Source: a virus
DNA length: 30,860 nucleotides
Direction: 5' to 3' (one strand)
IMG/VR virus record: IMGVR_UViG_3300030116_000926
Coordinates: 1 to 30,860 of that record
The position numbers and the translations under genes are program-made. Below, in pieces: positions 6,729-12,695 of this stretch; positions within the stretch are counted from its first letter, which is position 1; each line of letters opens with the position of its first letter. The notes under the pieces are model-generated. The model was not told where the DNA came from and did not search any database. It saw only the letters and a list, made by a program, of their open reading frames with translations.

Positions 6729-7245
6729 CGTTATACGACCACCAAAAGGTACAGAGTATAAAATCAAAAATGGTAAACCCATAAAGGTAATTGAAAACAA
6801 ACCAAAGCCAAATAGTACAGAGATGAGAATATCAATCCTGGAGCATCAACAAAAACAAATCCAGGATGAGTTAGCGATGCTAAGACAATTCAACAACAGC
6901 AAAGTTAAACCAGCTAAGAATAGATTGTTCTTGAAGGATGTATTGATTGCTGTCTGTAAGTACACAGATCTCAATCCTCATGATATTTTATCTCCGGATA
7001 GAACAGCTTACTTAGTTAGGGCCAGAAGTTTATTCATGAATTTGTGCCTGGAGCTTACAGGCTATGGAGTAACATTCATTGGTAGAAAGTGTGGTATGCG
7101 AGATCATACAACTGTCTGCTATCATGAAAAACAAAAGGCAGAGAGAAAGGGCCATTGGTCACTAAGCAAGGATACAGGCATAAAGTTATGGGCAGACTAC
7201 GAACAAATTAGAAAGCAACTACTTGATGCCAAAAAAGAAAGCTGA
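6706..7245 (+). CDS. stand-alone DnaA domain IV (DnaA-box-binding) protein
   Basis: This 179-residue protein has a C-terminal half that matches the DNA-binding domain IV of bacterial DnaA. Residues ~78-145 include VCKYTDLNPHDILSPDRT, RARSLFMNLCLELTGYG and the signature GMRDHTTVCYH (residues 130-140, equivalent to GGRDHTTV in DnaA). The AAA+ ATPase and oligomerisation domains of DnaA (about 450 residues in full) are absent. The N-terminal ~70 residues instead form a proline- and lysine-rich arm and a short coiled coil (RISILEHQQKQIQDELAML). It could bind DnaA boxes on the phage origin or on the host chromosome. AAGGAGG lies five bases upstream of the ATG. It overlaps both neighbours by about 20 bases. 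Confidence 0.85.
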   Translation: MATPIPNNVIRPPKGTEYKIKNGKPIKVIENKPKPNSTEMRISILEHQQKQIQDELAMLRQFNNSKVKPAKNRLFLKDVLIAVCKYTDLNPHDILSPDRTAYLVRARSLFMNLCLELTGYGVTFIGRKCGMRDHTTVCYHEKQKAERKGHWSLSKDTGIKLWADYEQIRKQLLDAKKES

Positions 7246-8077
7246 TTATGGTAAGGGCAAGACACCTGGTGCATTTTGTGTGCTGCCACAACGAGCTGTC
7301 GTAGATCCACGTTTTAAGACTTATCCTAGAACGTTCATGATCCTGGCTTGTCTTGGTAACTACACATCAAGAACCGGTGTCTGTTGGCCTAATCAAATCA
7401 CTATAGCTAAGAACCTACACATAACCCAATCAACTGTATCTAAGCACATACAGAAACTAATTGAATGGGGTTACATAAGGTATGCGAAGAAACATCCTGG
7501 ACTAAAAGGTAACAAATACTTTATGGTGTTCCAGGAGGATATTACTGAAGAGGATGCGAAGGCAACAGCTACAGTAAATGATAGATCCTTTGAAGAGAGT
7601 GTAGATATTCCGAAAGGCCCCCTTATGAATAAAAACAGTAATAGTAAATATTCCTCCAGAGTGAATAATAAGATAGCTACTAAAAAGACAGATATGCACT
7701 CTAGTGAATATGTAGATATTCCCTCAGAACGACTACATAACACTCCAACTAACAATACATATATTCTTAATAGTAGTAGAGCTATATGTAATGGTTATGT
7801 AAAACTGTGTGAAGAAATATTCGGACAGCACAAACAATACGATATGAAACAGGAAGATTTGGTAAAAGATTGGATTGTTAAAGGTTTAACTGTAGAGGCA
7901 GCTATGATCTCAATGAGAAGAACCATACAATGGAGAAGAGATAACAGAAGAGATTGCCCTGGTACTCTGTATTTCTTTAAGGATGTATTCTTTAAGAAAG
8001 ACAAGGCTTATAATAAGCAGCTAAACGTACAGGATATGATCAAGAAACTATCTAGGAAGATGAAGATGCCTAGGTAA
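7226..8077 (+). CDS. helix-turn-helix replication initiation-like protein
   Basis: This 283-residue protein has an N-terminal winged helix of the HTH_36 kind found in plasmid and phage replication proteins. FKTYPRTFMILACLGNYTSRTGVCWPNQITIAKNL is an expanded match, followed by a recognition helix in HITQSTVSKHIQKL and the wing GYIRYAKKH (about residues 30-92 in all). A low-complexity linker rich in Ser and Asn follows (~115-185), then a C-terminal helical domain with W and R residues (QWRRDNRRDCPGTLYFFKDVF) resembling DnaD- or lambda O-like helicase-loading tails. The start is set at the ATG at 7226; a TTG lies just before it. It directly follows the DnaA-like gene, so the two probably act together at an origin. 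Confidence 0.7.
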   Translation: MPKKKADYGKGKTPGAFCVLPQRAVVDPRFKTYPRTFMILACLGNYTSRTGVCWPNQITIAKNLHITQSTVSKHIQKLIEWGYIRYAKKHPGLKGNKYFMVFQEDITEEDAKATATVNDRSFEESVDIPKGPLMNKNSNSKYSSRVNNKIATKKTDMHSSEYVDIPSERLHNTPTNNTYILNSSRAICNGYVKLCEEIFGQHKQYDMKQEDLVKDWIVKGLTVEAAMISMRRTIQWRRDNRRDCPGTLYFFKDVFFKKDKAYNKQLNVQDMIKKLSRKMKMPR

Positions 8078-8084
8078 CAATATA

Positions 8085-8113
8085 TTTACAAAACGTAAAC
8101 GTTCCTATATGAT
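8085..8113 (+). promoter_or_regulatory. candidate sigma70 promoter for late genes
   Basis: TTTACA (8085-8090) and TATGAT (8108-8113) are separated by exactly 17 bases, and each differs from the consensus at one position. This is the best promoter match I found in the window. It lies just after the replication gene and would drive the SSB-like, terminase and virion genes, which is what a phage without its own RNA polymerase would need. Confidence 0.6.
8092..8103. promoter_or_regulatory. candidate operator: AACGT-AA-ACGTT inverted repeat
   Basis: Two perfect five-base arms with a two-base centre lie inside the spacer between the -35 and -10 elements. A dimeric regulator bound here would block RNA polymerase. 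Possible binders encoded nearby are the ribbon-helix-helix protein (6170) and the LexA-type winged helix (2873, leftward). No second copy was noticed in the window. Confidence 0.4.
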
Positions 8114-8137
8114 TTATAAATGCAGAAGAAATAAAAG

Positions 8138-8158
8138 ATACCTGGCAGAATACCTGGC
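8138..8158 (+). repeat. direct repeat ATACCTGGC x2, 12-base period
   Basis: The nine bases ATACCTGGC occur at 8138-8146 and again at 8150-8158 with AGA between them. A spacing close to one helical turn would place two protein-binding sites on the same face of the DNA. Each copy also contains a CCWGG pentamer, so it adds to the window-wide excess of that word. Confidence 0.55.
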
Positions 8159-8176
8159 TTTTTACTTTGTAAAAAG
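8158..8176 (+). other. perfect hairpin, 8-bp stem and TTT loop
   Basis: CTTTTTAC (8158-8165) pairs fully with GTAAAAAG (8169-8176). The stem is AT-rich and is not followed by a T run, so it does not look like an ordinary intrinsic terminator. It could form in the leader RNA or as a DNA cruciform near an origin. Confidence 0.5.
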
Positions 8177-8272
8177 TTGCATACCCTTGCCCCCTGGGGT
8201 GCGTATATCTATAGGGGGGTATCTCACAATTTTTTTGCAGAAAAAACATGAAATAAACTAACGAGGAAATAT

Positions 8273-8578
8273 ATGTCTAAACCAACATCAAGCAATAAAG
8301 GTTTTAAGTTTTATAAAGCTGCATCTATTCCAGAAGGATTAGAAGTAATTATAGAAACTTGGCCTGGCGCAAACTACAATAAAGAAAAAGGAATATACGA
8401 ACCGGTTCCAGGTAGATTAGATACGAAGATCTACAAGAAGGATCCTACCAAAGAATATGGTAAAGGTGATCCTGTTTTATTCTTTAGTACATTTGAGAAT
8501 AAGGATGAACCTCCTGTAAACCTGGCAGCTGAACAAGCTGATCATAAGGAAGAAATGGATGACGACATCGGTTTCTAA
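8273..8578 (+). CDS. small protein with an SSB-like acidic tail
   Basis: This 101-residue protein ends in EEMDDDIGF, very close to the DDDIPF tip by which bacterial single-strand-binding protein recruits replication and repair enzymes. The body is short, with strand-like segments (KFYKAASIPEGLEVIIETW, PVLFFSTFEN) joined by charged loops, and could be a reduced OB-like fold, but this is not certain from sequence. It is the first gene after the control region, between the replication and packaging genes, which suits a single-strand DNA-binding role. A full-length bacterial SSB is about 170 residues. The next gene starts within its last codons. Confidence 0.55.
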   Translation: MSKPTSSNKGFKFYKAASIPEGLEVIIETWPGANYNKEKGIYEPVPGRLDTKIYKKDPTKEYGKGDPVLFFSTFENKDEPPVNLAAEQADHKEEMDDDIGF

Positions 8579-9059
8579 AAAAAGGATCGTAAAGCCTCCC
8601 CTGGATCGTTTCGGTGGTGTCCGAGTGGTTCAGAGGAGGATAAGGAAGTCAGAAGTTATCGAGCATAACAAAGATAACGTGGCCCAGGAATTGATCGATA
8701 TAGCTACGTCTAATATTGACGAGATTATGTATTGGGATGACCAGGGCAATGTGAATATTAAAGATCCAAAGAATATTCCTAAAGCAGCAATCAAAGCTAT
8801 AAAAAAAATTAAAATGACACCAACTAAGAATGGGCCACAGATAGAAGTAGAGCTGCATGATAAAGTTTCTGTATTAAGAGTGTTAGCTAAAGCAACAGGA
8901 TTATTAGAACAGGAACAGGATGCAGATAAGCCTAGTGTAGTACAAATCAATATGAGTGGGCCAGAAGAACCTAAAATAGTAGAGGCTGAATATGATGAGA
9001 TTAATAAACCACAAGGAAGTAGAGAAGATCCAAGTGGCGATGTTGAAAAAACAAATTAG
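8559..9059 (+). CDS. terS: terminase small subunit
   Basis: This 166-residue protein precedes the large terminase and shows a pattern seen in small subunits. A basic N-terminus (residues 1-32) is followed by a helical region with DNVAQELIDIATSNIDEI, then AIKAIKKIKMTPTKNGP and IEVELHDKVSVLRVLAKATG, equivalent to the common 'vklhdKl.AL..L.k..g' block. An acidic C-terminus ends it. Small subunits form rings that recognise the packaging site and activate the motor ATPase. The start overlaps the SSB-like gene by 20 bases. Assignment rests on this block and on gene order. Confidence 0.68.
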   Translation: MTTSVSKKRIVKPPLDRFGGVRVVQRRIRKSEVIEHNKDNVAQELIDIATSNIDEIMYWDDQGNVNIKDPKNIPKAAIKAIKKIKMTPTKNGPQIEVELHDKVSVLRVLAKATGLLEQEQDADKPSVVQINMSGPEEPKIVEAEYDEINKPQGSREDPSGDVEKTN

Positions 9060-9183
9060 TGATCGTGAATGCGCCAGGCTTTGTGGTCGTTCTATAAAAG
9101 ATTACAGGGATATAGTGTTTAGAAGAAAGCAAGAAGAAGATAGTAGAATTCAATCAATAGTAAAGGCAATCACAAATGAATGA
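9040..9183 (+). CDS. 47-residue protein between terminase genes
   Basis: A short basic protein with SDRECARLCGRSIKDYRDIV, which could form a small helix-turn-helix, then a charged helix. The start at 9040 gives a 20-base overlap with the small subunit gene; an in-frame start at 8992 would give 68. The stop overlaps the terminase start by eight bases. It may be an accessory of packaging. No family is recognised. Confidence 0.5.
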   Translation: MLKKQISDRECARLCGRSIKDYRDIVFRRKQEEDSRIQSIVKAITNE

Positions 9184-10693
9184 CGCAATAACAAATCTTA
9201 ATTTAGATTTTAGTACATCACCAACAGTATGGAAGTTCCTACAAGATAAAAGTTTTGTAAGAGGAATTATGGGGCCTGTAGGTTCCGGCAAGTCTTATGC
9301 TTGTGCAGCAGAGATTATGATCAAAGCTGTTAATCAAGTACAAAGCCCTCGTGATGGGATCAAGTATTCTAGGTTTGTTGTAGTTCGTAATTCTTATCCG
9401 GAGTTGAGGACAACTACAATTAAAACATGGCAAGAATTATTTCCAGAGAACATTTGGGGTGCATTTAGATGGTCACCACCTTTAACGCATCATATAAAAT
9501 TACCGGCAAGAGATAATGCTCCAGGCATTGATTGTGAGGTTATCTTCCTGGCCCTTGACCAGCCAAAAGATGTTAGAAAATTATTGTCAATGGAATTGAC
9601 AGGAGCCTGGGTTAACGAGGCAAGAGAATTACCTAAAGCTGTTATCGATGGATTAACACACAGAGTAGGAAGGTATCCTACAAAAGCTGATGGTGGATCT
9701 AGTAATAGATTTATTATTATGGATACGAACCCAATGGATGATGATCATTGGTGGTACAGACTTGCAGAAAAAGAAAAGATGAAAGGTAAGTTTGCCTGGA
9801 AATTTTTTAAACAGCCAGGAGCTGTAGAAGAAGTTGTCCAGGAGGAGCTGCCAGAAAATCCAGAGGCTAATGGTTTTGTATTTAGTTCTGGTAAATGGTG
9901 GATGCAAAATCCTAATGCAGAAAATAAAAAAAATCTTACAGCTGGATATTACGAACAGACTTTACTCGGCAAAAATCTAGATTGGATTAGATGTTATGCC
10001 CAGGGAAAGTACACTTATGTGCAAGAGGGTAAGCCTGTTATGTCCGAATACGATGACACCTTAATGACAGAAGATTATATTGAACCGGATATACAATACC
10101 CTATCCAGGTTGGTGTTGACTTTGGTTTAACTCCAGCAGCTATCTTCGGACAGAAACTAGCTAATGGTCAATGGGTTATCTTACATGAGCTTGTAACTTT
10201 TGATATGGGCCTGGAGAGGTTTGGTTATTTATTAAAAGGTGAATTAGAAACTAGGTTTCCTAAATTCGATGTCTTAGTCTGGGGAGATCCGGCTGGACAA
10301 AAGAGAGATGAGATTTTTGAAGTTACTGCTTTTGATCATTTACGAACAATAGGATTAGTTGCTAGGCCCACAGCTACGAATGATTTTAGAGTTAGACGTG
10401 AGGCTGGTGCAGCTCCTATGAATAGACTAATCCAGGGTAAGCCAGGATTGGTTATTGACAAAAGATGTAAACGATTAAGAAAAGCATTAAGTGGTGGTTA
10501 TCATTTTAAACGAGTACAAATATCTGGTGGTGAAAGATTTAAAGATCAGCCAAATAAAAATGAACATTCTCACGTTGGCGATGCATTTATGTATTTATTA
10601 CTAGGTGGTGGTGAACATAAAAGATTAACCAGGGGTGGAAATAAAAATTTTACAGCATCAGTTGCTAGTGCAGATTTCGATATATTTGCATGA
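9176..10693 (+). CDS. terL: terminase large subunit
   Basis: This 505-residue protein has both motor and nuclease halves. The ATPase shows Walker A GPVGSGKS (33-40), a Walker B segment LTGAWVNE (141-148) and the coupling motif DTNP (183-186). The nuclease has the RNase H-like acidic residues Asp315 (QVGVDFGLTP), Asp371 (LVWGDPAG) and Asp469 (HSHVGDAF). Length and motif spacing are normal for the Terminase_6 type used by podoviruses. The protein powers DNA entry through the portal and cuts concatemers into genome units. It overlaps the neighbouring genes by eight and four bases, which suggests coupled translation. Confidence 0.95.
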   Translation: MNDAITNLNLDFSTSPTVWKFLQDKSFVRGIMGPVGSGKSYACAAEIMIKAVNQVQSPRDGIKYSRFVVVRNSYPELRTTTIKTWQELFPENIWGAFRWSPPLTHHIKLPARDNAPGIDCEVIFLALDQPKDVRKLLSMELTGAWVNEARELPKAVIDGLTHRVGRYPTKADGGSSNRFIIMDTNPMDDDHWWYRLAEKEKMKGKFAWKFFKQPGAVEEVVQEELPENPEANGFVFSSGKWWMQNPNAENKKNLTAGYYEQTLLGKNLDWIRCYAQGKYTYVQEGKPVMSEYDDTLMTEDYIEPDIQYPIQVGVDFGLTPAAIFGQKLANGQWVILHELVTFDMGLERFGYLLKGELETRFPKFDVLVWGDPAGQKRDEIFEVTAFDHLRTIGLVARPTATNDFRVRREAGAAPMNRLIQGKPGLVIDKRCKRLRKALSGGYHFKRVQISGGERFKDQPNKNEHSHVGDAFMYLLLGGGEHKRLTRGGNKNFTASVASADFDIFA

Positions 10694-10884
10694 AGAAAAA
10701 ATATTTAATTAAAGTTTGGAAAGTAGGAGAAGTAGAATTATTACAAGAGAAAGTTATAGAAGTAGAAAACGATCAATGGAAAGGATTAGTTCTACATCAG
10801 CCTGGAACAAGAGCTACAGCAGAAGAAATAAATGAACCTCAACAAACTAGAACAGATATTCAAGATCCAGGGATCAAAGATTAG
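10690..10884 (+). CDS. hypothetical protein, 64 residues
   Basis: The ATG lies in the terminase stop region (ATGA overlap). The N-terminal 30 residues have alternating strand character (KKKYLIKVWKVGEVELLQEK), while the C-terminal half is polar and probably unstructured. It overlaps the gp13-like gene by 53 bases, more than is usual here. No family is recognised. Confidence 0.55.
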   Translation: MKKKYLIKVWKVGEVELLQEKVIEVENDQWKGLVLHQPGTRATAEEINEPQQTRTDIQDPGIKD

Positions 10885-11320
10885 TGTAGTACCATTTAGA
10901 TCTTACTTATTAAAAATTATGGATCTTAATGAGTTTGATCAACTAAATTTATCACAGCCTAATTACCTGGAGTACATAGATGCAGCAGCTCAACAAGGTT
11001 ATGGTTACTGTGTTATTGATAATGGTAAGCCTATGTTATGCTTTGGTGTTGTACCTTATTGGCCTGGAGTTGCAGAATTATGGTTGATACCTGATAGAAA
11101 AAAAATTTCTGAACATAAAATAAAATTTCATAAAGGCGCATTACAGTTCATGAAGTTAGTAGCTGCTGATCTAAAATTAAAAAGATTACAAGTAACTGTC
11201 AGTTCTTTAAATGTTTCTGCTCTCAAATGGATAAAAAGCATATATTTTGTAAATGAAGGACTATTGAAACATTATGGAGTAGATGGTTCTGATTATAAAA
11301 TGTTTGCGAGGTACTTTTAA
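10832..11320 (+). CDS. T7 gp13-like internal protein (GNAT-like fold, DUF2833 type)
   Basis: This 162-residue protein resembles the acetyltransferase-like family that includes the T7 gene 13 product. A central strand pair FGVVPYWPGVAELWLIPDR (about 71-89) is followed by a long helix HKIKFHKGALQFMKLVAAD and a C-terminal strand-helix block with RLQVTVSSLNVSALKWIKSI. The T7 protein is 138 residues and is needed for virion assembly. Here the gene lies between terminase and portal rather than after the tail genes. Real acetyl transfer is doubtful, because the usual acetyl-CoA loop (Q/R-x-x-G-x-G/A) is not evident. Confidence 0.68.
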   Translation: MNLNKLEQIFKIQGSKISVVPFRSYLLKIMDLNEFDQLNLSQPNYLEYIDAAAQQGYGYCVIDNGKPMLCFGVVPYWPGVAELWLIPDRKKISEHKIKFHKGALQFMKLVAADLKLKRLQVTVSSLNVSALKWIKSIYFVNEGLLKHYGVDGSDYKMFARYF

Positions 11321-11324
11321 AACT

Positions 11325-11594
11325 ATGGGATCATTATTCAAAATGCCAAAATATGAACCACCTAAACAAGTGGAAACATCTAATAAGTTGTTAGATGAAA
11401 GAGAGGCAAGAGCTGATGCTAATGAGAAAAGAGAAAAAAGAAAATTAGCAGCAAGATCTCGATCTAGAAGAACCCAATCTAAATTATTATTTTCTGATGA
11501 GAGAAATAATCCAGCATTGGGTGTTGCTACATCAATGACACCGGTTGACAGTATTAATCGTAATCCAATGGACACACAAACGAGGTACACATAA
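11325..11594 (+). CDS. small basic virion-region protein with RSRRT motif
   Basis: This 89-residue protein has a proline-rich start (MGSLFKMPKYEPPKQ), a charged helix (about residues 20-45) and a basic segment ARSRSRRTQSKLL, then a Gly/Ala/Asn-rich end. Together with the next gene it resembles the short proteins that sit before portal genes in many podoviruses and carry a basic motif followed by a small-residue tail. Its role is unknown, probably structural or assembly-related. The start at 11325 is chosen because the region upstream overlaps the gp13-like gene. Confidence 0.65.
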   Translation: MGSLFKMPKYEPPKQVETSNKLLDEREARADANEKREKRKLAARSRSRRTQSKLLFSDERNNPALGVATSMTPVDSINRNPMDTQTRYT

Positions 11595-11881
11595 TGGGAG
11601 GATCACCGGCAAAAATAATTAAAAAAACTATCACTAATGTTATTGGTGGAGGTGGAGATAGTTCGCCACCACCAGCTAAACCAACATCTGATATTACAGA
11701 GAGAAGAGATGAAGTTAAAAAAGTAACTGAACCAGAAGGCAAGAAATTAGTTTCTAGAAAAATTAAAAGATCAAGAAGAACAAGAGCATCATTAGCTGGA
11801 GATTTTACACAAACAGCTGCATTAGGAGCTGGTGTTAGAAATCCAGGAGCTGGTACAGGCAAAACAACTTTAGGAGCTTAG
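11594..11881 (+). CDS. small basic virion-region protein, possible paralogue of the preceding one
   Basis: The start overlaps the previous stop (TAATG). The 95-residue protein has GGSPAKIIKKTITNVIGGGG at the start, a proline patch, a charged middle and then KIKRSRRTRASLAGDF, followed by a Gly/Ala/Thr-rich end finishing in GKTTLGA. The RSRRT..S block and the Leu-Gly motif after it echo the preceding protein. The same arrangement with a terminal 'kTlLGa' is typical of short pre-portal proteins in podoviruses. Function unknown. Confidence 0.7.
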   Translation: MGGSPAKIIKKTITNVIGGGGDSSPPPAKPTSDITERRDEVKKVTEPEGKKLVSRKIKRSRRTRASLAGDFTQTAALGAGVRNPGAGTGKTTLGA

Positions 11882-11998
11882 ATGGATAGAGGAATACCAG
11901 ATTACAAAAGAAATCCTAGATTTATAAAATTAAAAAAATCTTGTGATTGTAAAGAAGGATGTGAATGCCAAAAACAAAGAAAGAAGGAGGATGAATAA
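11882..11998 (+). CDS. 38-residue four-cysteine miniprotein
   Basis: The ATG follows the preceding stop directly, with TTAGGAG seven bases upstream. The product is basic and has the compact cluster CDCKEGCEC (residues 21-29), whose four cysteines could hold a zinc ion. The stop makes a TAATG junction with the next gene. It is too short for most gene callers. The ribosome binding site, the exact fit between neighbours and the cysteine pattern support it. Confidence 0.6.
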   Translation: MDRGIPDYKRNPRFIKLKKSCDCKEGCECQKQRKKEDE

Positions 11999-12183
11999 TG
12001 GCTGAGTATCATACAACTAAATCTGGTAAGAAAGCAAAGAAAGGTTTGTATTACTATATTAATAGAAAAAAGAAATCTGGCAAATCAAATACAAAAGCTA
12101 AATCAACAATAAGCGATGAGGCTTATGCTAATATGAAAGCTGGATTTCCAAAACGTAAAAGAAAGAAAGGCTTGGTAACATAA
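11998..12183 (+). CDS. 61-residue lysine-rich protein
   Basis: This very basic protein has many Lys-Lys pairs (for example KSGKKAKKGLYYYINRKKKSG) and ends in FPKRKRKKGLVT. AAGAAGGAGG lies just upstream, and both ends are TAATG junctions. A small DNA-binding or scaffold-binding component packaged with DNA would fit the charge, but no family is recognised. Confidence 0.65.
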   Translation: MAEYHTTKSGKKAKKGLYYYINRKKKSGKSNTKAKSTISDEAYANMKAGFPKRKRKKGLVT

Positions 12184-12308
12184 TGTACAAAATGAAGATG
12201 AAAAAAAAATCACCGGCTAATAAAAAATTAGCAGCACAATATGGTGATAAGAAAAAAATCACTAGAGGTGATATTATAACTGCTGCTAAAAAAAACAAAA
12301 AGGCATAA
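12183..12308 (+). CDS. 41-residue lysine-rich protein
   Basis: It starts in the preceding stop (TAATG) and is again highly basic (MYKMKMKKKSPANKKLAA). A short helix follows, with DIITAAKKNKKA at the end. It resembles the previous protein in composition rather than in sequence. Function unknown. Confidence 0.55.
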   Translation: MYKMKMKKKSPANKKLAAQYGDKKKITRGDIITAAKKNKKA

Positions 12309-12309
12309 C

Positions 12310-12420
12310 ATGATTGTATTCGGACATACTCCTAGAGAATGGAGAAGAAGAGCTAAAGAACACAAATGGTTCATTGCTGCTATACTTATCTCTTTTGTTC
12401 TAGGAGGAATTATTATTTAA
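12310..12420 (+). CDS. 36-residue single-helix membrane protein
   Basis: A basic, amphipathic N-terminus (MIVFGHTPREWRRRAKEHK) is followed by one hydrophobic segment, WFIAAILISFVLGGIII (residues 20-36), that reaches the C-terminus. The arrangement predicts a membrane anchor with the basic end in the cytoplasm. It could be a small holin or a membrane-docking protein for virion assembly. It ends in a TAATG junction with the next gene. Confidence 0.55.
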   Translation: MIVFGHTPREWRRRAKEHKWFIAAILISFVLGGIII

Positions 12421-12695
12421 TGGGTTATTCTAAGGAACATAAAAATCCTAGTGGTGGTTTAAATGAAAGAGGCAGAGCTTTTTTTAAAAGAACAGAAGGA
12501 TCAAATTTAAAAGCTCCTGTATCTTCCGGAAAAAACCCAAGAAGAATTTCTTTCGCAGCAAGGTTCTCAAAAGTTAAAGGGCCTTTGATGAAAGATGGTA
12601 AACCAACAAGATTAAAACTTGCATTAAAAAAATGGGGTTTTGGATCTAAAGAGGCAGCTGCCAAGTTTGCTGCAAACAACAAAGCGAGTGCCTAA
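12420..12695 (+). CDS. DUF6321-like small protein
   Basis: This 91-residue basic protein has a Gly-Leu-Asn motif (PSGGLNERGRAFFKR), then SNLKAPV, then RRISFAARFSKVKGPLMKDG and a C-terminal KLALKKWGFGS block. This order matches a conserved small protein that I recall from marine phages as DUF6321; the family number is from memory. TAGGAGGA lies upstream of the ATG at 12420, which decides this start over one at 12366. It sits directly before the portal gene with a TAATG junction. Function unknown. Confidence 0.65.
   Translation: MGYSKEHKNPSGGLNERGRAFFKRTEGSNLKAPVSSGKNPRRISFAARFSKVKGPLMKDGKPTRLKLALKKWGFGSKEAAAKFAANNKASA

Larger units (their letters stand above)
8078..8272. promoter_or_regulatory. 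195-base non-coding control region before the packaging and late genes
   Basis: This is the largest gene-free stretch in the window. In order it holds a promoter with an internal symmetric repeat, a nine-base direct repeat, a perfect hairpin, a GC-rich patch at 8183-8222 (two G/C runs within otherwise AT-rich DNA), a T run and the ribosome binding site (acgagga) of the next gene. It separates the replication genes from the terminase, so it could be a late promoter, an origin or a packaging site, or a combination. Confidence 0.7.

Noticed and set aside
8204-8220. CTATAGGG core as in T7 RNA polymerase promoters
   Set aside because: The upstream recognition half does not match, only a single similar core occurs at an intergenic place, and no phage RNA polymerase is encoded here.
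8616-8638. A stretch resembling the D-arm of a serine or leucine tRNA (GTGTCCGAGTGGTT)
   Set aside because: No acceptor stem, anticodon arm or T-arm (GGTTCGAATCC-type) follows. It lies inside the small terminase frame, so it is a chance match or at most a fragment.
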